Both the position numbers and the translations under genes were made by a program. This document shows positions 1 through 16,090 of a stretch of 64,000 bases of DNA, one piece after another; positions within the stretch are counted from its first letter, which is position 1, and each line of letters opens with the position of its first letter. The notes under the pieces are model-generated. The model was not told the origin of the DNA. It ran no database searches and saw only the letters and a program-made list of their open reading frames with translations. Source of the stretch: Rhabdophis nuchalis (Eukaryota > Chordata > Lepidosauria > Squamata > Natricidae); assembly GCA_039707465.1 (NCBI GenBank), contig CM077645.1, positions 66,847,850 through 66,911,849 of the forward strand, written 5' to 3'.

Positions 1-267
1 ATTGTTGCAATAATATACATCAGAAATCTAAATGTTTGAAAATAATACAGATAATATCTAAATAATTCTTCTTCATGTTTTAACCCAACATTGTGTAGAT
101 ATTTCACAAAAAGAACATTTAGCTTTCTTTTGTTTCACCATTCAAAGCTCAAATTCCAACCACATTGCCCTTCATTTCAATATTTTCAAAAGACTATCAG
201 CAAAATCAGTTATATGATGTTCAAAGTAAAGTAAATGTAACATAGATTCATGCATACATACATACAT

Positions 268-1014
268 GCGCACACTTATATACACCCTATTGGATCGGGA
301 CGCCCTTCGCACAGTCACTCATGCGCTCGTGACATCCCGACTGGACTATTGCAACTCTCTCTACATGGGGCTTCCCTTGAGGTGCACCCGGAGACTTCAG
401 CTAGTCCAGAATGCAGCCGCGCGAGCAATTATGGGGACCGCAAGGTCTACCCATGTAACACCGCTCTTGCGCGAGCTGCACTGGCTACCTGTCGTCTTCC
501 GGGTGCGCTTCAAGGTGTTAATTAACATCTTTAAAGCGCTCCATGGCTCGGGACCTAGCTATCTGCGGGATCGGATCCTGCCTCATACATCCTCACGGCC
601 GATTCGCTCCCACAGAGAGGGACTTCTCCGGGTGCCGTCCACTAGACAGTGTCAGCGGGCGACACCCAGGGGAAGGGCTCTCTCTGTGGCGGGCCCGGCC
701 CTCTGGAACGACCTTCCCCCCGATATTAGGACGACCACGGACCTCCGCTCCTTCCGTCTTAAATTAAAAACTTACTTTTTCCGTCTGGCCGGCCTGGGAT
801 AGTCCCCCTGTCTAGGGTTTTTACTGGGTAAATTTTAGTTTAGTTAGTTAAATGGGATTTTAGCACAGGCTGTGTTTAATTTGCTTTTAATTATTTGTAT
901 ATTTATTGATGTTTGTATGTTTTTTACTGTTTTTATTCTACCTGTGCACCGCCCCGAGTCCCTATGGGGAGAGGGCGCGGTTTATAAGTATTAAATGATT
1001 TGATTTGATTTGAT
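268..1014 (+). mobile_element. L2/CR1-type LINE, 5'-truncated, 3' end
   Basis: An open frame to a stop at 800-802 encodes the C-terminal part of a non-LTR reverse transcriptase. Recognisable blocks are SRLDYCNSLYMGLP, VQNAAARAI, LHWLPV and GPALWNDLPP. It is followed by a 3' UTR with the GCACCGCCCCGAGTCC block and a TTTGATTTGATTTGATT tail ending near 1014. No upstream RT or endonuclease is present, so this is a dead 5'-truncated copy. Seven further copies of the same 3' region occur in the window. Assignment to L2 rather than another CR1-group clade is from memory of squamate repeats. Confidence 0.85.
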
Positions 1015-2677
1015 TAGCATTAGTTTGGACTTTGGTGGTCAATTAACACTTACGTGCTATTTTGAAATAAAAGATTTTTTCAGTTTTTCTTAAATCTAAT
1101 TGTACGTTTTATTTGTGATGATTTATTTTAAGGATACCTAGTCAACTTTGAATATACTAAAATACAATATTGGTGAATTTCTTAACATGTTTAATCTGAA
1201 GCGTTACCAAGTTCAATGATAAGTAAACATAAATTTGTTTAGGTCCGAATTAGCTAATTCAGGAATCTCAAACTCCCGGCTGAATGCGCCATGGCTGGCC
1301 ACGCTTGGTTTAGCGAAGGGAAAAATAGTACCGATGTCACGTGAGTGTGACATTCCTCAGCTAATTCATGTGCTTAGGTTTGTGTTATCCTAGAACCACA
1401 AAAAAAAACCCCTCATGCTTGGAATCAGCTATTCCTAAAACATTTTTTTTATTTTTTATTTATTTAACCAATGTGCCCTTTGGATTATCTTCACTCTATC
1501 AAAGCACTATTTTGATACTGGAAAACATGGCACTGGTTATGGATGATGAAGGTTCAAAAGATCAAGCAAACATGTTGTTGCCATGTACTACATTGAACAG
1601 TGAGTCCCAATGCCATGACAGATAGAAATCAACACAGTAAGTGACACAGAGGTCATGTTAATGCTTGGCAGCAATCAAGAAGTTCAGGTTAAGCATCCTT
1701 TTGGTTCAGAGACAACATAAACAACAAGAATACGTTAAATCCAGGAAGCAGCACATGGTAATGGAATTGTGTCAGAAAATCATGTGGCAAGAAAGAAGTT
1801 CTTGGAAGGAATAGAAGACTAGAAATGGAAGAAAGGACACTCAACATGGTAAAGGTGCCATGAGTTTTTAAGAATTTTATGTCAGTTTATTTTTAGTTTG
1901 GTTTTAATGTTTTTTATGCCACCCATGGTTATTGTTACAATATGGGTGGCTATATAAATCTTTTAAAAGAAAATAAAATAAGAATTAAATTGAGACTGAA
2001 AGTTAACAAGACACTCTTTTTAAGCCAGAGTCTTAAAAGCTATGTTCTTTGAACATTTACTGCTTTGGCATAACCGCTAAGAAAACTTCACTTTAAAAAG
2101 TTCTTTAAATAAGGCACACTTAACATTAATAAATGCCTGCCATGTTAGTAAAAAGTGGATAATTTCCATAAGGTACTGGTCACATCTCTTTCTTTGCAAT
2201 TATATTTCCTCTTTTTACCAGTATTGTATTTATGTATGGGTATAAGCATTAATTTGAGAAGAAAGTCCTTCTCCCCAAATCATTGTTTTTCTGACATTCA
2301 AAGAAATAACAAAGCTATAACTTGGCACCTGATCAAAAATTAATTAAATAAACAGGATGATTAACAATTGCTCCAAAAGTAATGGATATATAATACACAG
2401 ATTTTTATACGTCTAGTTCAGCTAGGACATTATCACCTTAAAAAAATGACTACATTTATAAGCAAATGTTTCATTTTCAAATAGTTGTAAATATACTTCT
2501 ATTCCTAGCTTCGGCTCTCTAAAAATGTAAACATCTACAGTCATTTTTATAATTTTGTTGCAAGGATGTTACATTTTAGGTTCTCATTATACACACCAAT
2601 CTCTTTGTTCACATTCATTTAGATGGAACCATAGCACCCCCTTGTGTTTCTGCAAAGAACATGAAACTTTTCAAGTG
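1015..2677. other. Intronic sequence of ATE1, no gene seen
   Basis: AT-rich sequence with no exon I could recognise. At about 1862-1985 a GCCACCC...GGGTGGCTATATAAATC block followed by an AATAAAATAA tail resembles the 3' end of another old L2-like LINE (weak). ATE1 exon 7 would be expected to the left of exon 6 but is not in 1-3186. Confidence 0.5.
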
Positions 2678-3029
2678 CAGGTAGTCCTTTACTTACAACC
2701 GTTCATTTAGTGACTTTTGAAGTTACAAAGTGACATTATAGTTTTTCACACTTACAACCATTCAGCATGCCCGTGGTCATGTGATCAAAATTCAGATACT
2801 TGGCAACTGATACTTATGATGGTTGCAGTGTCCTGGAGACAAATGATCATCTTTACATCTTTCTGATAAGCAAAATCAATGGGGAAGCCAGATTCATTTA
2901 ACAACCGTGATACTAACTTAACAGCTGCAGTGATTCACTTAACAACTGTGGCAAGAAAGATCATAAAGTAGGGCCAATTTAGCAAAGAAATTTTGGGCTC
3001 TATTGTGGTTGTAAGTTGAGGACTACCTG
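2678..3029. mobile_element. pogo/Tigger-like MITE
   Basis: Terminal inverted repeats pair CAGGTAGTCC...ACTTACAACC on the left with GGTTGTAAGT...GGACTACCTG on the right. The right flank is TA; the left is TG, a likely mutated TA. The body has phrases shared with copies at 16091, 28756 and 43140 (CATTTAGTGAC, CTTAACAACTG). It is non-autonomous. The CAGG terminus with TA duplication is typical of the Tc1/mariner pogo group. Confidence 0.75.
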
Positions 3030-3186
3030 TACAAGTAACACTCTATGTTTTTTTAATTCAAGAAAACTTTGCAGTGTTCCCTGCTTTTGCATTTAAAACA
3101 GATCTCATATTTTGCTTACTGTATTGCTTAACATTAGTAAACAAGGCAAAAATACTTTGCCATAAGCAATAGAAATATATTCATAC

Positions 3187-3410
3187 CTCTATCTGATGCA
3201 GAGCTTCAGGAGGTAAGGTGGCAAAAATGAAGTCTTCAATTGATTTTGGTTGATTTGTTTTAGGACAACAGTTCTGACTGGTCAAACTGCAAGGCTCTGA
3301 TTCAAGTGAAATTGGCTGTGTCTGGCACTGAAGTTTTTTCTGCAACTTTTGTTCCTTCCGTATGACTTTTGCTTTACGACATGGTGGTTTATTCAAGTCA
3401 GCTCCTCTGC
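3187..3410 (-). CDS. ATE1: ATE1 coding exon 6
   Basis: 224-nt exon, acceptor ATTCTAG before 3410 and donor GTATGA after 3187. It starts with the last two bases of a split glycine codon and ends in phase 0. It encodes the conserved block ADLNKPPCRKAKVIRKEQK, a glutamine-rich variable stretch, then NQPKSIEDFIFATLPPEA, which matches the ATE1 linker before the C-terminal domain. The basic KPPCRKAK segment is a hallmark of vertebrate ATE1. The middle, around SLESEPCSLTSQN, is poorly conserved in the family. Confidence 0.92.
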
Positions 3411-3589
3411 CTAGAATGCCAATACATTACTCAGTGGGAAAAACATATATTGAAGGAAGCCACATTAATTTACTTTTTTATTTTTAACTAGCTATACCCG
3501 GCCACGCGTTGCTGTGGCCCAGTCTGGTTAAATGGCCAACCAATCTGTGTGTAGATCTACACCTGCACACATAAACACAACCATCATAT

Positions 3590-4963
<1,374 letters not shown>

Positions 4964-5640
4964 GGGAGTCATCTAGTCCAACTCCCTGCCTAGGCAGGAA
5001 GCCCTATACCCATGATGGCGACCCTATGACACGGGTGCCACAGGTGGCACACGGAACCATTTCTTAGGCCACGCAAGGCATTGCCCTGTCAGCTTCAGTG
5101 TGTATGTGTGCCCTGGCCAGCTGATTTAGGCCTTCTTTTGAGGCTGTTTTATGCCCTCTGGAGGTGGGGGAAGGCTGTTTTCACCCTCCCCAGGCTCCTA
5201 TAAAGCCTCTGGAACCTGGGGATGACGTAAAAAGCATGCCAAATGCAGGGAGTCATGCACATAGCATTATGGATGTGGCACACCTGTGCAATCACCCCTG
5301 CACTCCCCCTGCTTTTGGCACGTGAGCCAAAAAAGGTTAGCCATCACTGCCCTATACCATTTCAGACAAATGGCTATCCAACATCTTCTTGAAGACTTCC
5401 AGTGTTGGGGCATTCACAACTTCTGGAGGCAAGCTGTTCCACTGATTAATTGTTCTAACTGTCAGGAAATTTCTCCTCCGTTCTAAGTTGCTTCTCTCCT
5501 TGATTAGTTTCCACCCATTGTTTCTTGTTCTGCCCTCAGGTGCTTTGGAGAATAGCTTGACTCCCTCTACTTTGTGGCAACCTCTGAGATATTAGAAGGC
5601 TGCTATCCTGTCTCCCCGTCCCTCTTTTATTAAACTGTAT
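4964..5640 (-). mobile_element. CR1 LINE 3' fragment, split by a hAT insertion
   Basis: Segments 4964-5009 and 5350-5640 contain the CR1 3' block in antisense: GTCATCTAGTCCAACTCCC, CAGACAAATGG, GTTCCACTGATTAATTG, TTGATTAGTTTCCACCCATT. They are continuous once the 340-bp hAT element and one copy of its 8-bp duplication are set aside. The fragment lies inside the Helitron. Confidence 0.85.
5010..5349. mobile_element. Non-autonomous hAT element with 8-bp TSD
   Basis: It is flanked by perfect 8-bp direct repeats CCCTATAC at 5002-5009 and 5350-5357. The left end reads CCATGATGGCGACCCTATG and the right end AGGTTAGCCATCACTG, an imperfect terminal inverted repeat related to CAGTGATGG. There is no transposase frame. 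It is inserted in a CR1 fragment that itself lies in a Helitron. A related element is at 53879-54327. Confidence 0.88.
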
Positions 5641-5697
5641 TTCTCCCTGTCTCTCTATTCCCCTACCTACCTACCGTAATACAATAATACAATAACA

Positions 5698-6298
5698 GAA
5701 TTGGAAGGGTCATCTAGTCCAACCCCGCTGCTCAAGCAGGAGACCCTATACCGTGTCAGACAAATGGTTTTCCAGTCTCTTCTTTAAAACACATCCAGTG
5801 TTGGGGGATCCATAACTTCTGGTGGCAAGATGTTCCACTGGTTAATAGTTCTCACTGCCAGGAAATTTCCCCTCAGTTCTAAGTTGCTTCTCTCCTGGAT
5901 TAGTTTCCACCCATTGCTTCTTGTTCTGCCATCAGGTGTTTTGGAGAGTTGGAAGGGACCTTGGAGGTCATCTAGTCCAACCCCGCTGCTCAAGCAGGAG
6001 ACCCTATACCGTGTCAGACAAATGGTTTTCCAGTCTCTTCTTAAAAATACATCCAGTGTTGGGGCATCCATAACTTCTGGTGGTAAGATGTTCCACTGGT
6101 TAATAGTTCTCACTGCCAAGAAATTTCCCCTCAGTTCTAGGTTGCTTCTCTCCTTGATTAGTTTCCACCCATTGCTTCTTGTTCTGCCCTCAGGTGCCTT
6201 GGTGAATAGCTTGACTCCCTCTTCTTTGGGGCAACCCCTGAGATATTGGAAGGCTGCTATCATGTCTTCCCTAGTCCCTCTTTTATTAAACTGTATTT
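5698..6298 (-). mobile_element. CR1 LINE fragment with internal tandem duplication
   Basis: Antisense CR1 3' sequence occurs twice in tandem: TTGGAAGGG starts at 5701 and again at 5949, a 248-bp period, each followed by TCATCTAGTCCAACCCCGCT and GTTCCACTGGTTAATAG. The second unit continues into TGAGATATTGGAAGGCTGC and CCTCTTTTATTAAACTG. It lies within Helitron 1. Confidence 0.8.
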
Positions 6299-6733
6299 GC
6301 TGTCAGATGGGTGGCCTTTGTTACAGTTTGGTTCAGTTCGTATTAAACAGTTTAAAGCAGCTGCCTGCCTCCGTGTTTTTACCTCAGAGAACAGTCTTGA
6401 GCAGTATTTCTCCCCCCACCCCTCTCTCTATGGGCCACCTGGGAGTTTGCTATCCCAGTGCCTTTTTGGCCCCAAGAGGCCTCCATTCCAACACTGACAG
6501 TTGAAAAGCAGTTTGATGGGTGTGGCTACAGGGAAGTGAAAACACATTTCAGCGCGTACCTTTTATTTGTGTGTAACTTGCACACGACACACATGTGCTA
6601 GGCACAAAATGAGTACCTATTCTATTATCGGAAGTCCTTGGCTACATTGTGTGAAAGTTTGGTGTAAATCGGTCCAGTAGTTTTTGAGATTAGTGGATTC
6701 GTACAAACTATTTTACATTTTTATTTATATAGA

Positions 6734-8060
6734 TATGACTGTGTATAAAGAAAGTATTATTTTTAAAAAGTTAAGCTTTCTGTAACATTTTGATTGTTGC
6801 TATTCCACCTATCCATTAAAATGTTAAGGTTCTAGTGTCCTCTTATTTATTATTATATCTGCAAGTTACTGCAAGTGACGTAACTATACAGAAAAATGGA
6901 CTATATAGTGACTATGACGTAGATGCAACATAAAGCTTGCCTTCTATCATCCAGAAAAACTGACCTTGTGAACAAGATTATATTGAAATTTTGATAGCGG
7001 ATGAGAATTTTTTTCTTCTCTAAGTTATTCCATTAAATAGCCAAGTTTAGGTTCAAAAACACATAAACAAGATTAAATTAACTACATATTTGTTAGATAA
7101 CAAAATCCCTATTCCTAAAAAAGGGGGGGGAGTTTAAATAAACAACACCACAGCCATCAGAAGAACGGAAAAAACAAACAAACATCAGTGCTTTTCTATG
7201 CCAGCTTGGGAGGGGGGTGGAAATAAGCACACTTGGGGCATATTTTAGCCGACTCAAAAATTATTTTGCAAATGAAAACTTTCCCCTTTCTCTAGTAAAG
7301 TGATTCAATTTTGGCCTTGAAAGATGTGTAGTTCTCAACTCTCAGAATTCCCCACCAGCATTGGAATTGAAGTCTACACATCTTTAAGCGCTGAAGTTGA
7401 GAAACACTGCTTCAGCAGAATTCCTGCTGAACACAAGAAACACAAAGTGTACTTGTTGAACCAAGACAGAGATGCTAATTTATGTATCCAATATAGTAAA
7501 ATAGTAAAATAAATCTGAGAATTGTGAACTAACAAGCTTACAAGTACCATTACCATGAAGGAGTTAATGAAATGGAGAAGATAGCCAGCTATGCTGTAAC
7601 TTTTTTTACTTTTATATTTAGCAAGTTCCTTGATAAATAAAAGTGTCATAATACACTTAATGTTGGAACTTAGTTAAGAAGCTGTACAATTAATTCTAGT
7701 GTCTTTTTCTCTGACAAAAAAAAAACTTTCACAAAAAGAAGAAACAATGAATTAAAAAATGAAATACGTTTTCTTATGTTTGGCTGAGAGAGCCACCCAT
7801 AAATTCTGTTCTAACAAAGTTAGTTAATACCGAGTGAAGACAATGCCAATACATCCTTTTGGGAAAAGAGGATTTTCTAAGTGCGTCCTTTTAGACAACT
7901 TTGGCAAAAAATCATTGGAATCATTGGGTTCACTGTGCAATTATTTGATTCTGTTTTAACCAGAGGGGTCTCACAACCATAAGAGAGATACAATGCAGCA
8001 TAAAATAGGCAGATGTAAATTAGTTTGCTGCGGTAAAGCAAAAGAAAACAAAAACATTAC
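6734..8060. other. ATE1 intron 5 remainder, with a foldback hAT remnant
   Basis: Mostly unassigned AT-rich intron. At about 7299-7409 an imperfect palindrome (TCAACTCTCAGAATTCCCC ... GAATTGAAGTCTACACATC ... TTGAGAAACACTG) is a decayed member of the foldback hAT family seen at 26534, 51249 and 59670. I see nothing else coding or structural. Confidence 0.5.
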
Positions 8061-8309
8061 CTGGTTTAGGAGTAACATGTCCGATACGAGCTATCTGTAA
8101 TGGCTTGCTGGAATCAATATTCAATTTTTCATTAGACAATTCAGAGTTTTTGGAATCTACTTCCTTTACATTTATTTCTTCTGTCATTTCTTCCTCTTCT
8201 GTGGGATCAGTACTGAGGGGAAGCAATTCAGATTGGCTTCTGATAGGTGGGTTTTTTAAGGAAAAACTACAGCCATCAGCCTCTTTGGTGTGAGATTCCA
8301 CAGGATCTA
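8061..8309 (-). CDS. ATE1: ATE1 coding exon 5
   Basis: 249-nt exon, acceptor TTTGTAG above 8309, donor GTAATG below 8061, phases 1 to 1. It encodes an acidic, Ser/Glu-rich stretch (DPTEEEEMTEEINVKEVDSK) ending in HVTPKPG, which joins the following exon's glycine. This part of ATE1 is a disordered, fast-evolving linker between the Cys-rich N-terminal region and the basic KPPCRKAK segment. The assignment rests on exon order, phase and the PKPG junction more than on sequence identity. Confidence 0.88.
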
Positions 8310-9089
8310 CTACAAATAACAATGCAGAAAACAGACATACAAAATGGGAAAATGCAAATTTCATGTTAATAAAAGGTTAATATTTCTATTTTAACATGAA
8401 CAAATGACATTTGTAACCTCAATTCTAACATACATATATGATCCCACAATATTTATATAATTGAACTTTCAAAACAAATTAAATGTATGTATCAAATGAC
8501 TTCCAAGACGCTAACTAGAATATACTGTTGTCAAGAGAAATTGTACAATTGTTTCACCCATGCTACATACACACAGAATGGATTTAGGTGACACTTCATA
8601 TATTTCATTAGTAGATTGAACTATAACCTGATGTAACAAACAAAGGATCCACCTTTAAAGAGGAATTCCACAAACATATTAACATATATGCCTTCGTAAC
8701 ATGGCAATATCTTGAATACAACAACTGAGATAGCAAAGTGGACTCTAATTTTCTTTTTAAAAAACAGGAAGTGGAAAAAGTTCTTTTAAAGTCCCAATTG
8801 GAAAAATAAGGAGATATCTTAATTTCTGTTATAAAGGTAAAAAAAGATAATTGGCAAGAAGTGTATCAGTGGATGGGTGGACAGAGGAATTGCTGAGATG
8901 GTATGATTTGTATTCAATGTATTAATGATAAGAAAATAATCATAAAAACAAATTAAATCAAATTATTTTAATAATGTGAAAAAACATCTGAATCACTATT
9001 ATTTAAGAATAAATATCTCCAGTGTTAGTTATTAAATAGTAAAAACTAAAATCTATTAAAATAATAGAGAAAAATACTGGTTTATAACA
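8310..9089. other. ATE1 intron 4, no feature seen
   Basis: AT-rich sequence directly left of the large hAT element; I recognise no repeat or exon in it. Confidence 0.4.
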
Positions 9090-9280
9090 CCCTAACTCAG
9101 GCATGTCCAAAGTCCGGCCCGCGGGCCATTTGCGGCCCGGGGGTCAGTTTAATACGGCCCTCCAACAGCCCTCCCTGCTCTGTATAAATGTGGCCCTCCC
9201 TTCCTCCCTCTGTCTCTGGGGCTGTGTGGCTGGGAGGGAGGTGGACGGAGGTTACGGACGCCTCCTCCCGCAGCACATGA

Positions 9281-9692
9281 GGGAGCAGGCGGGGTGAGCA
9301 CCCAAGGCTACCGTCATCTTAAGCACCACCGAGGCTGTCGCCCGGCAGGGGCGTCAGGCAGGGAAGCCGGTCGCGCCTCCATCGCTGCACGTTCTGGGGC
9401 TGCGAAGCTGGGAGGGAGGTGAACGCGCGGCCCCAGAACGTTCGCTTGGCACGTTCACCTCCCTCCCAGCCACACAGCCCCAGAACGTGCAGCTCCCGCC
9501 GCACAAGGTCGCCCGGCAGGGGCGTCAGGCAGGGAAGACGGACGCGCGGCCTCAGAACATAAGCCGTGGTGCCTGCCGGAGGGAGCCGCGATGGAGCCGC
9601 GACCGGCTTCCCTGCCTGATGCCCCTGCCGGGCGACAGCCTCGGTGGTGCTTAAGATGACGGTAGCCTTGGGTGCTCACCCTGCCTGCTCCC
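9281..9692. repeat. Nested long inverted repeat (hairpin)
   Basis: Arm 9281-9375 (starting GGGAGCAGGCGGGGTGAGCA) is nearly the exact reverse complement of 9598-9692 (ending GGTGCTCACCCTGCCTGCTC plus CC). An inner pair, about 9393-9424 and 9450-9483, pairs GGGAGGGAGGTGAACG with CGTTCACCTCCCTCCC and CTGGGGCTG with CAGCCCCAG. Together they could fold into one extended hairpin of about 410 bases. Confidence 0.85.
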
Positions 9693-9720
9693 TCGCCCGC
9701 TGCAAGTGGCGAGGGAGTGA

Positions 9721-10140
9721 CTGACAGACACAGAGAGAGACAGAAGGGGAGGGAGGGAAAGACAGAGAGACAGACAGAGACAGAGAGAAAGAGAGGGAGG
9801 GAGAGAGACGGAGAAAGACACAGATAGAGAATGAATCGGAATCGGATTGAATCGGAGACAGACGGGGAAAGAGGGAGAGACAGACATACAGAGAGAGGGA
9901 GGGGGGGAGAGAATCAGAGAGAGTGACACACACAGAGACAGGGAGAGGGAGGGAGAGACAGATAGATAGAGACTGATTAAGTGAGTGAGAGAAAGACAGA
10001 CAGACACACACACACACAGTGTCAGAGAGAAAGAGAAAGAGAGAGAGAAATGGAGAGAGAGAGAGAGAGGAAGAGAGAGAGAGAAAGAAAGAGAGAAAGA
10101 AAGAGAGAAATGGAGAGAGAGAGAGGAAGAAAGAGGTAGG
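9721..10140 (+). repeat. GA-rich simple sequence
   Basis: Degenerate GAGA/CAGA/GGGA tract with short CA runs, inside the hAT element. The Ser/Leu-rich open frames on the minus strand are translations of this tract. Confidence 0.9.
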
Positions 10141-10370
10141 TAAGTTTTTTTAAAATTTATTTTCAATACATTGTGAAAACAACTGTCAGTTGATCTTAAT
10201 GTTATGAAATGAAAAGTATGTCATTTGCAATTAACTTGGCATAAAATAATTTATTTGCATTTAATTGTAATGGTTCAAAGAATGTTCGGAAAAATGTTCG
10301 GCCCTCCACCATGTTCACTTCATCCAATCTGGCCCTCTTTGAAAAAAGTTTGGACACCACTGCCCTAACT

Positions 10371-12290
<1,920 letters not shown>

Positions 12291-12698
12291 GGGTGCCGTC
12301 AGCTGGTCAATGCTGGCTGGCGACGCCCAGGGGAAGAGCCTTCTCTGTGGCGGGTCCAACCCTCTGGAATGACCTACCCCCCGAACTTCGTATCATCACG
12401 GACCTTCGCCTTTTCCGCCGCTCATTAAAAACACACTTGTTCCATCTCGCTGGCCTTGCTTAGAGTTAGTTTTTGCCTATATTTTAGCTTAGATTTTAAA
12501 ACTGGGATATTTAGGGGATTGGTTGAGATTTTAATATGTTTAGCTTAATTTTTAGCACAGAATATTCTAATTTAATTTTATTTTATTATTGTATGGTATG
12601 TATTGTTGTTATTGTGGTATTTTAAATTCCCTGTGCACCGCCCTGAGTCCATCTGGAGACAGGAGCGGTATATAAATCCAATAAACCGTAAACCGTAA
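12291..12698 (+). mobile_element. L2/CR1-type LINE 3' end
   Basis: Starts within the RT C-terminal coding part (GGTGCCGTCAGCTGGTCAAT, then the TTCTCTGTGGCGGGTCC and ACACACTTGTTCCATCT blocks). It runs through the 3' UTR to GCACCGCCCTGAGTCC...GAGCGGTATATAAATCCAA and an AATAAACCGTAAACCGTAAA tail. It is severely 5'-truncated. Confidence 0.88.
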
Positions 12699-14306
<1,608 letters not shown>

Positions 14307-14370
14307 CTTCGCCATCCTCGATCTATAAGATCCTGGTAGTCTTGAACAGTCAGTGAATGAGCCCACATGC
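14307..14370 (-). CDS. ATE1: ATE1 coding exon 2
   Basis: 64-nt exon, acceptor TTGCGCCAG above 14370, donor GTAAGC below 14307. It encodes MWAHSLTVQDYQDLIDRGWR, nearly identical to the vertebrate ATE1 segment and diagnostic for the gene. Codons are split with exon 1 (Gly) and exon 3 (Arg) in matching phase. Confidence 0.96.
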
Positions 14371-14811
14371 CTGGCGCAAATATTCATACAGAAAATATTT
14401 ATACAAAATATTGGAAGAACTTTGCTTCAAACAATGAAAAATGTCCTATGGAAGCTCTCTACATACGTCTTAATAACACAAATTATTTTTAAAAATACTA
14501 TTGAAACTTTTCAAAATCATAGTTAAACACATAATTAACACTAAAGCATGCTTCTGTACATACTGCTACAAGCATATATGGCTTCCTCAACATCTTGTAC
14601 TTATTTTCATTCATTAGATTACTTTTTATTATGTCTGGCTTCATATAATACATTAGATCAATATGTTCTATGATTTCAGCCATTGAATTTATAGTTCAGT
14701 ATGCTGCAAAAATACAGTCCTCAGTCAGTCTTCCTGAAGCAGGGCACTTTCCAGATGTGGCAGTTAAAATTCCCAGAATTTGCCAACCAGCATGAACAAA
14801 ATCTGGGTTAA

Positions 14812-15585
14812 TGCAGGGTGGATTTGATTTAAATCAAGTTGATACAAATCACTAGTAAAAAAGGCTTGATTTAAATCAACTCAATTTAAATCATATTTTT
14901 TAAAGAACTGTCATCTCTGACCCACAGCAGCTACTCCTCTGACCCGCCCGCTGTTGACTCACCAACAGTCCCATTCACTTTAATGAGATGACTGATGATG
15001 TGGCAGTGACACAAGGTGAGGGATGTGGTAAGCAGCAGGTGAATGAATGCCCACTAAAAGGCGCTGCCATGATGGACCTTAAACTATGGGTGCTCTTTAA
15101 TATTATATTTATAAACTGCTTAGAAGGTTTCACTTTCATTTTTACTGCTTGCCCTTCCTCCTCACACATAGTTTGGTGGTATAGATGCATTTCTCTGCAA
15201 ACAATCATACACTTTGCAGTGTACATATATTTGCAAAACAATGAGGCTAAAAGAATATGCCTCAACTTTGTTTTATGATTTATCTCATGGTTACTGTGAA
15301 ATTGTGTGAATGCATCAATGGAATGCACATTATCTCAGCTTGCAGAGCTTGGATTCATTGAATGAATTTACCAAAAATGTAAATATTGCAGAATATATAG
15401 CTTCATACTACATAACTAAGCTCAATTTCATGCTGAATAAACTAAATTATTAATGTAGCTTAAATAGAAAACTATCTAGTTTTTTTACTCCAAAATCATT
15501 TTATTAAAAATCAAAAAGACCCAATTTAAAAATCCATTTTTAAACATTTTTTTAAAAAAAAATCATTGATCCAAAGAGCACTTTT
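14812..15585. mobile_element. Probable old DNA transposon (TTTAAATCA-rich ends)
   Basis: The left end GCAGGGTGGATTTGATTTAA with repeated GATTTAAATCAA, and the right end rich in AAATCATT and GATCCA, look like the imperfect termini of a decayed hAT-like element. I could not fix a target duplication. A partial foldback fragment (CAGTTAAAATTCCCAGAATT) lies just left, at about 14755. The interior open frames carry no motif I know. Confidence 0.4.
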
Positions 15586-16090
15586 GTGACAGAAAACGCT
15601 GCCAGTGGATCCGCACAACGAAGTTCAGCTCAATCTCCCATCTATTTCAACAGTATTTCCTCCTTTGAGTCCTTTAAATTTATTTTAAAGCAATTACATT
15701 GTCATTGGTTTATTTATTGTTATTCTCTATTCTCCTGTTATCTTGTCTCCATACAACAAATCTCTATTTTTTTTTCTTTAAAATCTATTATTCTCTTTAA
15801 TAATTGGGGATTTCACAAAACAATGAATTATAAAATACAATAAATACAATCTGATTGAGTGCACATAGTGATTGGCTAATTTATAGTTCCACGTATTGTG
15901 GGAATGCTTTATATTTCTATTAATTTGAACTTGATTTCTTCCCCATCTCTCTGTTGTGGGTGTATAATAATAACAAATATTTAACAGGTATGCCCAACCC
16001 ATTCTATACTCATGCACTTGAGAAAATGTGCTGGGGCTTATAAAGGCTTATGGATTTTAATAAAAGGTGCTTATGGACTTTTTCTGAGTT
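15586..16090. other. ATE1 intron 1, no feature seen
   Basis: AT-rich sequence between two DNA transposons; nothing recognised. Confidence 0.35.

Larger units (their letters stand above)
9098..10362. mobile_element. Large non-autonomous hAT element (1265 bp) with long hairpin
   Basis: It is flanked by perfect 8-bp duplications CCCTAACT (9090-9097 and 10363-10370). The ends are CAGGCATGTCCAAAGTCC and AAGTTTGGACACCACTG. The interior has a GC-rich part (to about 9720) with nested inverted repeats, then a GA-rich simple-sequence part (9721-10140), then unique AT-rich sequence. There is no transposase. The open frames read across it are artefacts of GC-rich and GA-rich sequence. It lies in ATE1 intron 4. 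Confidence 0.88.

Noticed and set aside
9651..10166. 171-codon Ser/Leu-rich open frame
   Set aside because: Antisense reading of the GA-rich tract within a hAT element.
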